Shown: piece after piece, positions 21,042 to 32,549 of the stretch
Position numbering within the stretch: the first letter of the stretch is position 1
How the letters are laid out: each line of letters opens with the position of its first letter
Assembly: GCA_016946835.1 (NCBI GenBank)
Contig: JACVTC010000065.1
Span: 1 to 52,500, forward strand
Length of the DNA: 52,500 nt
Reading direction: 5' to 3'
DNA from: Neocallimastix lanati (nom. inval.)
Taxonomy: Eukaryota; Neocallimastigomycota; Neocallimastigomycetes; Neocallimastigales; Neocallimastigaceae
The notes under the pieces: generated by a model
Told to the model about the DNA's origin: nothing
The model's database searches: none
What the model saw: the letters and a program-made list of their open reading frames with translations, nothing else
Made by a program: the position numbers and the translations under genes

Positions 21042-21926
21042 TCATTTTTTTTTAATTTCTAATAAATTTTTATAATGCCAAATACAGTATTTAATATTTA
21101 TATTAGGAAATATTTTTTTAACTGCTTTGGATATGCCTTTTTCAAAATCGCAATGTACATTTTTTGGTTCAGTTATAATATTATTATTAGAATTTTGTTT
21201 TAATTTATTGAATAACATTTTATATGTTTTTTGCTTTTTATTTCTTAATATTGCATAAGAAGTAGTATAAAAACTATTCAATTCTTTAACGTAAGTTCTA
21301 GTAATAAACACTTGTTGACTAAATTTAGGTGCGATATAAAAAGTACCATCCACAAATATATCATTATTATATTTCTTAAATAATTTTGCTTGAAAAGGGG
21401 ATTGAAAAATTACTAAATCAGAATTTTTGAATATCATAAAATCTTCATTTCGTTCAGTTTTATAATATTCAGATTCATTAGGAATTTCATTAAAAGTTGT
21501 TACATTGGATGGTAGTTTTTTATTAATACTTCTTAATATTAGAGTTTTAACTGAAATATATTCTGGACACGGATATATAAATCCCATTTCTTTAGAAATT
21601 TCATTATATAGTCTTTTTCGTTTTATATCAAAAGGATTTGAATGTTTTTTAATTTCATCTTTAATTTTATGTTTCATTACAGATAGGGATACACTGTATT
21701 CGTTTCCAAGATGATTATGTAAACGCTCATATTTTAAGATTTCTTTCTCATTATTTAAAATAATAAAAGATTTACATTTATTATTTTTTTTATATTCGGT
21801 ACATTTATAAACTCTTGAATTATCTTTCCTTGAATGTGAAAAATTAAATTTATATTGTTTATTAATAATGATTTGTTCTTCTCCTTTATTAGACTCACTT
21901 ATATAAATAGTTATGTTTTCTTCCAT
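21042..21926 (-). CDS. MULE transposase, N-terminal part (FLYWCH finger, DD of DDE)
   Basis: 294 residues. A FLYWCH-type C2H2 zinc finger lies at about 25-75 (C42, C51, H70, H72). The MULE transposase core follows, with D193 in VDGTF, D260 in HCDFEKG, and the C281/H284 pair. These families cut DNA as DDE/D transposases at the inverted repeats. The ORF ends at TGA after an A9 run (plus strand T9, 21045-21053). Eight A would keep the frame into the downstream ORF, so one inserted base, or a slippage site, separates the two halves. No other defect is visible. Confidence 0.88.
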   Translation of the reverse strand: MEENITIYISESNKGEEQIIINKQYKFNFSHSRKDNSRVYKCTEYKKNNKCKSFIILNNEKEILKYERLHNHLGNEYSVSLSVMKHKIKDEIKKHSNPFDIKRKRLYNEISKEMGFIYPCPEYISVKTLILRSINKKLPSNVTTFNEIPNESEYYKTERNEDFMIFKNSDLVIFQSPFQAKLFKKYNNDIFVDGTFYIAPKFSQQVFITRTYVKELNSFYTTSYAILRNKKQKTYKMLFNKLKQNSNNNIITEPKNVHCDFEKGISKAVKKIFPNINIKYCIWHYKNLLEIKKK

Positions 21927-22344
21927 TTATAAATTTTAATATATAGTTTTTAATTATATCTTTTAAATTATTATATTAATTATCTAAATATTATTTTTTA
22001 ATATTAATTCTGAACAATTAAATATTCAATTTTTTTTAAAAGATAAAAAGTATTTTAATTATTTCTTTTTCTTTTAATTTTTTTTAAAAAAAAAACAGAT
22101 ACATAAAGTATATATGAAAATATTTTAATTTTTATTATTTAAAAATAAATTATTTATTTAATGTATATAAAAAAAACTTAATTATTTATTTATTCTAAAT
22201 TAATATTAATTATTTTTTTTAATATATACTAATAAAGAATTTATGAATTAATTAATTATTTTATTTATATTATAATCTAATTAAATTATTAACTTTTAAG
22301 TCTTTTTAAAACAACAAATATATATAGCATTTTTTAGCATATAA
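21927..22344. other. AT-rich spacer upstream of the transposase
   Basis: No ORF, no repeat longer than short T- and A-runs. It probably contains the transposase promoter, but I see no defined element. Confidence 0.5.
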
Positions 22345-22500
22345 AGTAGAACTGGGCTTTCTACTGGTTGTTATGTGGCGGACTTAATAATCATCTGGTG
22401 TCCGGCCAACCCCTGCTGGTATCTATTCTTGATCTGATTTTCCCGATAGTGTTTGGAGAAAGGGTAAAGGGGTTATAATGGCACAATTTCAGGTAAGTAT
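22345..22500. other. unidentified structured GC-rich patch ending in a perfect splice-donor sequence
   Basis: Composition is about half GC in an area that is over 80% AT. On the plus strand it contains AGTAGAA-CTGGGCT-TTCTACT (7-bp hairpin, 22345-22365). A two-tier stem-loop, GGTTG...GGCGGAC with GTCCGGCC...CAACC, lies at 22366-22411. It ends in ATGGCACAATTTCAG followed by GTAAGTAT (22478-22500), an ideal 5' splice site after a five-codon reading frame. It may be a structured RNA, an exon 1 of a host gene fragment, or the front of a composite SINE. I cannot name it. Confidence 0.4.
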
Positions 22501-22561
22501 TAATTCCGCTCCTACCATTATTGGATTGCCACGTATTTAATTTCTATATTTGATCACCCAT

Positions 22562-22792
22562 GGCATCCTAGTGTAGTTGTATAGCCTATACTGTGAGGGT
22601 TACGAGTTCAATTTCTATAGGATAACACGGATGTTATTTGGCAAGACATGTCTACTGGAGCTACCTCTGCTTAGGAATTTGGAGCGCCGACGTCGTACTG
22701 ATATAGTATAAGATATATATACCAAAGTATATATATTCTTTACAAGCCCATATATATAATATGGGATAGACATGTGAATTCATATGTGTAAA
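22562..22792 (+). mobile_element. second tRNA-derived SINE-like unit, degenerate
   Basis: The head at 22562-22625 has an A-box-like TAGTGTAGTTGT, a weaker B-box-like GAGTTCAATTTC about 36 bases on, and ATCCT/AGGAT acceptor pairing. The tail has CCCATAT...ATATGGGATAGACATG...CATATGTGTAA, which resembles the tail of the SINE at 5872 (ATATGGGAGATGGG...CATATGTGCAA). No target duplication was found, and the upstream GC-rich patch may be part of it. Confidence 0.5.
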
Positions 22793-22796
22793 AAAC

Positions 22797-22841
22797 CTAT
22801 TTATATATCTCTACAAAACGGTTGCTGTAATATATAAATAG
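22797..22841. other. perfect 12-bp inverted repeat
   Basis: CTATTTATATAT (22797-22808) and ATATATAAATAG (22830-22841) around a 21-base loop, directly after the SINE-like tail. A second inverted pair, GTAATTGAAAT/ATTTCAATTTAC, follows at 22841-22892. Confidence 0.7.
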
Positions 22842-22892
22842 TAATTGAAATGTGAACAACAAATTTTAATTTTTGAAATTTCAATTTACAGC

Positions 22893-23440
22893 TATAATTT
22901 AAGTCTTATAAAAATATTATTTTGTAATTTTTATTATTATTTAATATTTTATTTATAAATTATATATAAAATAAAAGGTTTAATTCTATTATTAAGATGT
23001 TATAATAACAACTAAAGTTTTAGTTATAATATAAAAAATTAATATTTTAAATAATATTAATTTAAATATAAATTTATAAAATAAAATTTTTTAATAATAA
23101 AATATAAAAATATTATATTGATATTAATAATAAAATATAAAAATATGAAAATATAAAAATATAATATTAATAGAAAAATATAAAAATATAATATCAATAA
23201 TAAAATATAAAATATAAAAATATAATATAAATATTAATAATAAAATATAAAAAATAAGGTTATAAGGAAAATAATTATTTATCATTTTCCTTATAACATG
23301 ATTGTCAAAAAAAAAAAATTATATAAAAATATTTTATTTTTTATTGACCTTTTTAATTTTTATTTATTTATTTACTTATTTATTTATACATTTATTTCTT
23401 TTTTACTTAAAATTATATTAAATTTTATGGCGTAATAATA
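22893..23440. other. AT-rich spacer with ATATAAAAATATA repeats
   Basis: Irregular repeats of TAATAAAATATAAAAATATA at 23085-23250. No gene is seen. Confidence 0.6.
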
Positions 23441-23516
23441 TAAATTTTAAAAGCCACAAATAAATAGATGGCTTATTAAAATTTCAAAAAAAAAAAAAAA
23501 ATTGGCGAAATGGACC

Positions 23517-25687
23517 ACATTCTTATAAACGAAATCTAGTATAGAATATCTTAAAAATGTATGGCTTTATTTTAAAATATTTGTAAGCCACATTGTGAAA
23601 TGCACGTCCCCGCTTTTTTTTTATTAGTTCTTAAATAAAAAATAAAAGAATTCAATTAAAATTATAAATACACATTTAAATTTAGCAATAAAATATATTA
23701 TATTTAAAGGACTAAATAAAGTAAAAATAAATAAAGTAAAAATTTAAATGAATATATAATATGATATTATAAACGAGAATTATAAATACTTCATATTTCA
23801 TAAATTATTACATAAAAAAAATAAAAATAAAAAATAAAAAAAATAAAAATTATAATATTTAAAATTAGTTAAATATTTATTATATAATAATAATACAATG
23901 ACTATTGAATATATATAATCTCTATTATTTACTATTTATTTTTATTTTAATTTTTTAGACAACTTTTTTTAAAAATAACATTAATTCTTTCCACTTTAAA
24001 TTTAAAATTAAATAAATATTTCTTTATCATCTTCAAAAAGTTCAAATAAGACAAGCAAATAAATAATTTAAAATAAATATCCATATCAAAAAAGAAATAT
24101 CCATCATATATATTCCTTTCCTATTAAAATATTAATATGTTCAACTACTTATTATTAAAAACTGTCCTAACAACACATCATTAAAACAAATACACATTTA
24201 ACACAAAAACTTTTTTAAATTTTCTTTTAATAAACAAATTTTTTTATGAATTTTGATTTAATAAAATAAAGCTTTTTTTTTAATTGTTTATTTTTTCATT
24301 TTTTTATAGTCTATTTTTCTAATTTTTTTTTTTTTTTTTTTGATTTCGCTTTTTATTTTTATTTTTAATTTTTGTTTTATTTTTTACTTTTATTTTGTTT
24401 TTTATTGTTTTTTTTATTTTGATTTTTGTTTTTTTAATTTTTTTAAAAAAAAACAGCAATAATAATAGCTCTTATTTTTATCCTTTTTTTTTTTTTTTTT
24501 TTTTTTTAGGATAATGTTCTCTTTATTTTTTTTTTTGTATTTTAATTAATTTTCAGGAAACATTAGAGTTAGCTTATCTTCTTTCTTTCTTGATAATTAA
24601 ATGTCCAGCAGACAGAATTCACAAGGTATTGAGATCTTATAGCCTTCTATCCGATATCTAATTACAAACAAAAAGCAAAGGAGCAAAGAATATAGTTAAA
24701 ATAATCTTAGGCAGAACTTCTAATACTTCATTCAAATTAGTTTTTATTTTTTTTTTTTTCTTTTAAAAAAGTTTTATTAGAGAATAGAAACTTTTCCGAG
24801 TTTTTTACTTTTTCAAAAAAACTGAAGAACAAAACGTTTGGTTCAATATCATTCTATTTATACTTTTTTTTTTTATTTTTTTTTTTTTTTCTTTTCATTC
24901 TATTTTTCATATTTTATTAATTTTTTGTGAATATGGCTTAAAGATTTCCAATAATAATATTAAATAATAATAATTTAATAATAATAATTTAATAATAATT
25001 AAATTTGTTCATTTCAATTTCATTTCATTTTATTATTAAATTAGATTTCATTTTATTATTAAATTAGATTTTATTTATTATTATATAAATCATTTTCAAA
25101 TTTTTAATTTTTTAATTTTTTTAATTTTTTAAATTTTAATTTTTTTAATTTTTATTTTTTAATTAATAATTAAAATTATTTAATTTATATTTAAAGTTTA
25201 TTAAATATAAGATTTTGTTTTAAAGCTTTTAAACTTAAAATTGTCTTTTTGCTCTTCAGTTAAGGAATAAAATGAAATAAAGAAAAAAATTAATTTTATA
25301 TATAAAAATAAAAGTATTAATAATATATTTAAAATAATAAAAAGGCAAGAAAAAAACATAAATAAATATTATTATAAATAAACATATTTGCTACTTTGAA
25401 ATAAGCTTTTATACATTAAAAAATAAATAGAAAGGAAAAAAAAAGCATATATCTCTATTATCATATTTATTTATTTATATATATGTATATTTATTTATTT
25501 ATTCATACATCATCAACTCTGACTATAAACCTTTTAAAGTGCCATATTTTTTTTTAATGAGTGCCGCAAGTTTTAATGCTTTTTAAAGCGAAAAAATTTT
25601 TTATTCATATTTTATTTATATTTTATTAATTTTTCAAAGTTTTGAGTGGTGTAAAAAAAATTTGTATATAAAATAATATAAATATAT
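23517..25687. other. gene-free AT-rich region
   Basis: Long T-runs, (AAT) and (ATTT) low complexity. One GC-nearer patch at 24540-24760 holds a possible exon (separate entry). A CACATTGTGAAATGCAC motif at 23593-23609 recalls the fold-back subrepeat. No other gene is visible. Confidence 0.6.
24557..24661 (+). pseudogene. possible orphan exon or gene fragment, unidentified
   Basis: A pyrimidine tract and TTTCAG are followed by 34 codons (ETLELAYLLSFLIIKCPADR and on) to a TAA at 24659. Base composition is visibly less AT-rich than the flanks, and the same frame continues with plausible codons for about 30 more residues after the stop. There is no partner exon upstream. It could be a decayed gene or retroelement piece; I do not recognise the family. 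Confidence 0.2.
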
Positions 25688-26010
25688 AATAATACATGAA
25701 TATATAAAATAATAAATATAATTATATATAATATATAATATGAAATATAATATATACATATATGAAATAGTACAATAAATATAAAATAAAATAAAATAAA
25801 ATAATATAAAATAAACTAAAATAATATAATGTAAATATAAAATAATACATGAATATATAAAATAATAAATATATAATATATAATATATAATATGAAATAT
25901 GATATATATGAAATATGAAATAATAAATAGTACAATAATATTATAAATATGAAATAAAATAAAATAAAATAAAATAAAATAAAATAATATAAATATAAAA
26001 TAAAATAATA
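25688..26010 (+). repeat. diverged tandem duplication of about 160 bp
   Basis: Both copies start ATACATGAATATATAAAATA (near 25693 and 25846), continue through ATATATAATATGAAATAT and TAGTACAATA, and end in (AAAAT)n. Confidence 0.7.
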
Positions 26011-26363
26011 TTATGAAAAAAGTTTTAATTAATCATAAAATTTAATATAGCATCATTAATTACTAAATTTCCATTAATGGAATATTTTAAATTAAATATG
26101 AAAATATGAATAAAAAAATTGAAATTTAGATTTACATATTAAATAAAATTTTTATTGACGTTCATCAAAGAATTAAGGTAAAGTTTTATCATTTAAGAAT
26201 AAATACTTCACTACTTTATAATTATTAATTATTATTTTATAAATAAAATGAATGTTCTCTATGCTACCATCTAATGTCTAATTGATGATGATGATATCAA
26301 CTTTTAAAAAGTAATTTATATGATAATAAAACTTTTTTTTTATTTCCAGGAATTAAAAAATAA

Positions 26364-26606
26364 TTATATGATAATAAGATTTATTCTTATATTCCAAGGA
26401 ATTATAATATAAGTATTCATATGGCAAATAAGATTAATAATTTTACAAATTATAAATATGGGATGCATTATTTTTGGAATAGAAGAGAGACATTTACAAA
26501 TACAAATAATACATCTTAAATCACTATCATTTCTGGCACCAACCATGAAGCAAGCATCTGTAAATAATAGGATGATTACAATGTAAATCACCTTTATTAC
26601 ATTCAA
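26364..26606 (-). CDS. doubtful small Cys-rich ORF with hydrophobic N-terminus
   Basis: 80 codons: a signal-peptide-like start (residues 1-18), then DACFMVGARNDSDLRC and several Cys. The stretch 26430-26560 is less AT-rich than its flanks. TTTACAG inside the ORF (minus strand, just before the DACF codons) is also a good splice acceptor, so residues after 17 may be an exon of something else. No family is recognised. Confidence 0.15.
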   Translation of the reverse strand: MNVIKVIYIVIILLFTDACFMVGARNDSDLRCIICICKCLSSIPKIMHPIFIICKIINLICHMNTYIIIPWNIRINLIII

Positions 26607-27210
26607 TATTTATTATTTATTAGTATTCATTTGCTAAATTTTGATTGAAACTCATTTTTTTCTTTTTTCTTTTTCTTTTTCATTGGATACTCAATTCACA
26701 AATAAAAACGAAATAAATCAAGACAAAAGAAAAACTTTATATTTTAATCTTTTTTTTAAATTTCAAGTTTTAAAATTTAAACTTAATTTAAATTTTTTTA
26801 TAATTTTTTTAATTATTTATTGATATAAAATGAAAATAAAAACCTTTATTATTAATATATTATTTTGTTAATAATTACATAAAAATAAATTTATAAGCAT
26901 TAAATTATCACTTGATCAATTATCAGATGATTTATAAAATGATCAAAAATAACGTGATATAAAATAAATTTATGTAATGTCATAAATTCTATGAAAATAA
27001 TTTATAAATTAATTAAGTTTTATTATATTTTATTATAATTATTTTATTTTATTATAGTTTTATTATATTTTTATATATTTTTATATGTTATAATTATAAA
27101 TATTTTATTATTTATATTATACTTTTTATAATATTTAACTAAATAATTAATTCTTATTATTTTCAAATAGTTTATAATTAAATAGTAATATAAAGAATAC
27201 TTTTTCTTTA
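26607..27210. other. AT-rich spacer
   Basis: No gene seen; only T-rich and AAT-rich low-complexity sequence. Confidence 0.5.
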
Positions 27211-27325
<115 letters not shown>

Positions 27326-27779
27326 ATAATTTCTCCCAATAAGAGACTAACTTATAAAGGATAAAATACTTTAAATGTTTCATATTTAAATTAAATTTTA
27401 TATTTAATATAATTATTAAAATTTTTAAATTTTTTTTTAATAAATAAAATTTTTGTATGGTGACATTGGAAACACCAATAGAATTGTTGCTTGTTTTATA
27501 CATAAATCAAATATAAAAAAATTCTTAATAGTTGAAATTGTTTATTTAAATATTATTATATATACCATTACACTATAATATATGAGGAAATGATAAAGTT
27601 GAATCATAACTTATTTATATTAAAATATTTAATATTGAACTTTCTTTTTAATTATTGAAACATATATAATGATAGAGTTAACTTGCGGCTAGTTTATATT
27701 ACATATGTATTATACATATACATACAAATACATTATATATTATTTGATGAAGAAATAATTAATAAATAAATAATAAAAG

Positions 27780-28085
27780 AATTAAAAGAGTATTTATTAA
27801 TAAATAAATAATAAATAATAAATAATAAATAATAAATAATAAATAATAAATAATAAATAATAAATAATAAATAATAAATAATAAATAATAAATAATAAAT
27901 AATAAATAATAAATAATAAATAATAAATAATAAATAATAAATAATAAATAATAAATAATAAATAATATATAATATATAATAAATAATAATAAAGAGCGTT
28001 TATTAATAATACATGATAAATAAATAGCATAAGGAGTATTTATTAATAAATAATAAATAATAAATAAATAATAATTAATAAACAA
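27780..28085 (+). repeat. heptanucleotide (AAATAAT)n array with GAGTATTTATT blocks
   Basis: About 25 units of a 7-bp repeat. The array is entered by AAAAGAGTATTTATTAATAAA and followed by further copies at about 28000 and 28032. It is the reverse complement of the arrays at 41470 and 48110. Confidence 0.9.
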
Positions 28086-28089
28086 ATAA

Positions 28090-28925
28090 TGATATAATAT
28101 TATTATTAAATTAAAATTTTATGTATTTCAAAATTAGTTCAATAATTCCTTTTAAAATAAAAAAAAAAGTTTTTATTTTTTATTTTTTTTTTTTGGGTAA
28201 TCGAAAAATAAAAAAAAAATAATTGCAATAAACAATTATATAGTTAATAATAGAATATGAAATTCTAATAAACAATGTTAAATAAAGTAATTTTTTATAA
28301 AAAAGTTTTATTGTTTATTTCTTATTTTATTTTATTTATTTTTTTTTTTTTAAAAAAAAAACAAAAACAAAAACAAAAACAAAGTGTTATATTGTAACAA
28401 TATTTTATTTTTAAATTTATTTATAAACTTTTTTAAAATCAAATAATTTCTTTACAGATTACTAATAATTATTATAAAATTTTTATGAAATCAAATCCAT
28501 ATTATAACCATAATTATTTCTTGTTTGAATTTTAATGAAAGTTTTATTAATCCTTTTTTTTTTTTTATTTAATTTTTATTTTTTTTTTACTTAATGAAAA
28601 AATTTAATGGCTATTATTCCTTTTAGTTTTGATATTTCATTACTCATATTTTTTTTTTTTTTTTTTTTTTTTTGTTATGCTAAAAGAATGATCATTACTC
28701 TTGGTATTTTAATGAACTTAAATTACTAGTAATAAAAGTTTTTTTTTTTCAATGATCAAATCATTGATCATTTTTACTATAACATGGACAACAATAAAGG
28801 CAAATTTCATTAATTTTATCACATCTATATATAGCTATTGTGGTATTATACTTGTATTAATCACATCATCCTAATTCAAATCTCTAAATTTAGTGTGTAT
28901 TTACAGTTAAAATTAACTAAATAAA
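28090..28925. other. AT-rich spacer
   Basis: Homopolymer T and A runs; no gene or motif identified. Confidence 0.5.
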
Positions 28926-28929
28926 ATGA

Positions 28930-29240
28930 TTAAATTAATAGAGGGTATCTTGACACTATGTCTCAACATCTACAACAGAAGCCTAAGATTACAGCTTTAG
29001 GGAATGCTCAAAGCAATGGATATGGTACTTAAATCTCTTAAAGGAACTAAATATCAATGCTAAAAGGATCGAAATTAATGTGGATAATGAAGCTGCAATA
29101 TTCATTGCAATGAATGAATTAACGAAATCAGAGAGCCAAACATATTGATGTCCACTACCACTACGTAAGGGAATTTATAAAAGAAAAATAAAATTAAATT
29201 GAAATATGAAAACTTAAAACTGAATATTGACTCAATAAAT
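28930..29240 (+). pseudogene. decayed Ty1/copia RNase H (end of Pol)
   Basis: Across at least two frames, translation gives the copia RNase H landmarks. These are a TEA block near 28976, VDNEAAIFIAMNE at 29079-29117, then (after a one-base shift) AKHIDVHYHYVREFI at 29136-29180. The order and the AKHID..YH.VRE signature are specific for the C-terminus of Ty1/copia Pol. Stops and frameshifts make it dead. A polypurine tract and LTR start follow at 29311. Confidence 0.85.
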
Positions 29241-29310
29241 TCTTGAATAATTCATTAATGATAAACTTTAGAAATAATGTTCAAATTTAATTTATTAATT
29301 AAATTAGATT

Positions 29311-29345
29311 TGAGGGGGAGTGTCAAAATCAAAGATTAAGCATAA
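29311..29345 (+). repeat. polypurine tract and start of a copia 3' LTR
   Basis: TGAGGGGGAG (29311-29320) precedes TGTCAAAATCAAAG. The right end of this LTR could not be located in the AT-rich sequence that follows. Confidence 0.7.
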
Positions 29346-30256
29346 ACTTACATTTTACAATATATTAAGTTTTATGTATTATAAATATTATGTAATTTAT
29401 CATATATTTTAATTATAATAATATTCTCCATAAAAAATTATCTTTTTATTAAAAAAAAAAAAAAAAAAATAATATTTTAACATTATTTAAAAAAAAAAAA
29501 AAATAATTTTAGATTTAGAACATTCTATTATTCTATAATCATAAATTTAACTTTGAAAACTTCTTTAATTTAATATGTCCAACCAATAAGGAAATTTCTT
29601 TCAAATTTTATTTTTTTTAAAAAAAAATTATTGTTATTTAAGATTAAGTGTAATTTTTATATTTCAATAAATTCGTTATAATATTGAATAAAGATAATGG
29701 ATAATGATTAAAAAAAAAATTATAGAATATTAAATTGATTTTCAATAAAAGTAATATTATACATTTTGAAAAAAAAATTTTTTTTAAAAAAAAAAAAGAA
29801 AAAGGTAAAATACTCAATATTTAGATGTTAATTTTTTATTTTTTTTTTTTTTATTAAAGAATATTTATATATATGGATTAATTGATATTTATAATAAAGA
29901 ATTTTATAATCTACTATGTATAAAAATATCTTGAAATTTCTTTATTAAGCAATTATATTAAAAAAAATTAAGGAATTTAAAATAAATGATTAAAAATACA
30001 CTCTAAATTAAATTATTATTATTATTTTTTTTTGACAGGTTAAGTGGTTTTTAATTATTAATATCATAAAAAAAAAACTTTTAGATAATCCGTATTATAT
30101 CTATTATTATTGTAGTTAACGCTTTAGGATGAAGGTAGTAGCTTTTCATATTTAATAGAGTGTTTTTTTTTTTACCATTTCATGAATAATTTTATTGTAA
30201 TTTAATAATTTTTTTTTTTACTTAAAATTTAATCCATAATTTACACTTTTTTCTCT
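29346..30256. other. AT-rich spacer, probably including the rest of the copia LTR
   Basis: Homopolymer runs and no ORF. No LTR end could be fixed. Confidence 0.4.
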
Positions 30257-30602
30257 TGGTCATATATGAAAATTAAAATATATATATATATATATTTTTT
30301 TTTTCATTTCTTGGAAGTAAACGTCTTAAACTTCTTCTTAATTATAAGAAAGTTTGTTTTTTCTTTTTTTCTTCTTTTTCTTTTTTTTTTTTTTTTTTTT
30401 TTATAAACTTTGACATATTCTAATATGAAACTAAATTATTGGTCATATATGAAAATTAAAATATATATATATATATATTTTTTTTTCATTTCTTGGAAGT
30501 AAACGTCATAGACTTCTTCTTAATTATAAGAAAGTTTGTTTTTTCTTTTTTTTTTTTTTTTTTTATAAACTTTGACATATTCTAATATGAAACTAAATTA
30601 TT
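30257..30602 (+). repeat. tandem duplication of 160-180 bp
   Basis: Units start TGGTCATATATGAAAATT (30257 and 30440) and share CTTGGAAGTAAACGTC, TAAGAAAGTTTGTTTTTTC, a long T-run and GACATATTCTAATATGAAAC. They differ in T-run length and two substitutions (CTTAAACTTC versus CATAGACTTC). Confidence 0.9.
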
Positions 30603-30744
30603 TTAATATGACTTAAATACAAAAAAAAAAAAAAATTGTAGGTATATTATTTCAAAAAATAAATAAATTTTTAAATATTAGTCAATGATGTATTCCTTTT
30701 TATAATATTTCTGTTTATTAATGAAAAAAAAAAAAAGAAAAAGT

Positions 30745-30950
30745 ATTAGGAATTTATGGGCCAATCATTTATGTCAACTTTGTTAAAATAGTTTATGATA
30801 ATGTTGTGTTTCTAGCATTTAAATTTAATTATTCTATATTAGAATTTTCTTTAGGAGTATTACATTATAAATTATTTTGTAGGGAATCTCTGATATATAT
30901 TGTTTCTTCCGTTATTGTTGTTAGTATATATATAGGCGTTTGATATACGT
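30745..30950 (+). pseudogene. possible decayed LINE reverse transcriptase, plus strand
   Basis: The frame reads GPIIYVNFVKIVYDNV and continues open to a TGA at 30940. The spacing YVNFVKIVYDNV resembles the AFVDFKKAYDSV motif of LINE RTs, but the aspartates are gone and no GVRQG or ADD motif follows clearly. It could be coincidental. Confidence 0.25.
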
Positions 30951-31257
30951 AAAATACTCCTTAAAATAGCTACACTTTAAATATTATGCTTTTGAGGTTG
31001 AGCAAAAACCATGGTTTAATGTATAATTGCTTATATCTTTGGTAAGTAATATATGTATATATAATTAAATTGTATTTTATATATTCATTTAGGTGGAAAT
31101 AAGTTTATCAAAGAGTAAGTATATTCTTTTGTGCTTAATTCCAGTCCATTATTAAGGTGCCTAAAGTTTCAATAAAAGTCTCTCTAGATGTATAAGAATA
31201 TTGATTCTAATATATACTTGAGTGTGGTTTATCTCTGTTGTATTGAATTAAGATTGC

Positions 31258-31260
<3 letters not shown>

Positions 31261-31303
<43 letters not shown>
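31261..31303 (+). repeat. T43 homopolymer
   Basis: An uninterrupted T-run, followed by (TTTTTA)n. Confidence 0.95.
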
Positions 31304-31305
<2 letters not shown>

Positions 31306-31449
31306 TTTTATTTTTATTTTTATTTTACTTTTTAGTCATTGTTTCTTTTATTTTTATTTTTTTTTTATTGACTATTTTATATTTTATACCTATCTTTGAA
31401 TTTTTCAATCTTTTCTCATTTCAAATGTTCAATCAATTGTATTATTAAT

Positions 31450-31600
31450 CTTCCTTGAATTGACATAATGTGCAACTTTTTATTGTCGTTTAAAATTCCA
31501 AATTTATTTTTTCTTTGATATGTGCTTGTGTTCGGCAAACGATTCATTGGCTAAGATTATTTTTTTTAAGAGTCAGACGAGATTTTTTTTTTTTACAGCC
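31450..31600 (-). pseudogene. remnant of the copia-type leader region
   Basis: Shares TTGACATAATG, GCTAAGA-T, TTTTTTAAGAGTCAGA and GAGA blocks, in the same order and strand, with 17350-17475 of the non-autonomous copia element. That is the stretch next to its half-tRNA primer site. The LTR itself is missing. Confidence 0.45.
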
Positions 31601-31732
31601 ATAATTATCAAAAATTTTAAACTTTATTTATTTATTCATCTATTAGCTATTAGTAATATGAATATTTTTTTTTTTTTATAAAAAACACTCAATTAATGAA
31701 AAAAAAAAAAATAAATATAAATATTAATTGTC

Positions 31733-32513
31733 CAATTAGAACATAATAATATTTAAAATAAAAATGTGAAATAAAAAAGTAATACTCAAAAATAAAAGTG
31801 AATAAATAAATTCAGAAAAAAAAAAAAGTTCCTATACAACGAACCTCATTTCTTTATGGATTAGCGTTTGAATTAACGATCTAGAAAGAAATTACGGTCT
31901 TCTCTTTCAGACTTCATAGAAGCATTGGGCCCTATCTTATTTCATTTTCATCGCGTTGACACTCCTGGTGAGTTTACTCTTTTACCACCGGGGAATAGTA
32001 AAACCCTTGTCGAGTATTAGCCCTTAGGCATAATTTCTATAAAGAGAGGAGAGCGGCAGAATTGCACCAAGAAAATGACATTTTAGAATAATTAATCAGA
32101 AATGATTTGGTTCTTAAACAAACCTTCACATTCTATTCCATTTTTTTATAATTTGAATAAAAAATGTCTGCATCTCTTCCACTAAGAAGGAAGTTATATA
32201 ATCCGTACCATCTCACATATATATATTTATTTACACACTCATTATTCAGAAAACTACTTAAATTAACACGATTTTCACCAATTGACCTATTATCTATATT
32301 ATTAGTAACTATACTTCCAATTGCAAAATTGGTATTATATTTATAACTAGCTCTTAATCTTAAGATTCAGTTAAAACCTAAATTAAAATAAAGGTATTCA
32401 AGGCTGAGCTTGAATTAAATTTCTTGTATTTATAAATTTGAAGTTATTGAAGTAATTCGTACCTTTTAATTCCATAGAATTTACCGACATCAGACCAATA
32501 TGATTCGATAACA

Positions 32514-32549
<36 letters not shown>

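Larger units (their letters stand above)
19604..23516 (-). mobile_element. MULE-type DNA transposon (edges tentative)
   Basis: The transposase (20501-21926) is clear. Candidate terminal inverted repeats are GGTCCAAAACGCCAATTTTTT at 19604 and, inverted, GGTCCATTTCGCCAATTTTT ending at 23516. Further inside, a GGCTTTTTAAA/GGCTTTTAAAA block also matches. I see no matching 9-bp target duplication, so the edges may be wrong. The span would include a GC-rich patch and a SINE-like unit between the transposase start and the right end. Confidence 0.45.

Noticed and set aside
22345-22500. U1 snRNA gene on the minus strand (5' ATACTTACCTG, and a GATCAAGAA as in yeast U1 loop I)
   Set aside because: The GATCAAGAA is about 40 nt too far from the 5' end and has no closing stem. 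There is no Sm site or four-way junction. The 11-mer is equally the complement of a splice donor.
27780-28085. CRISPR-like array of short repeats
   Set aside because: No spacers. The units are contiguous heptamers in a eukaryotic genome.
30257-30602. pair of LTRs
   Set aside because: The two 160-180 bp copies are directly adjacent with no interior, no TG...CA ends and no target duplication. It is a plain tandem duplication.
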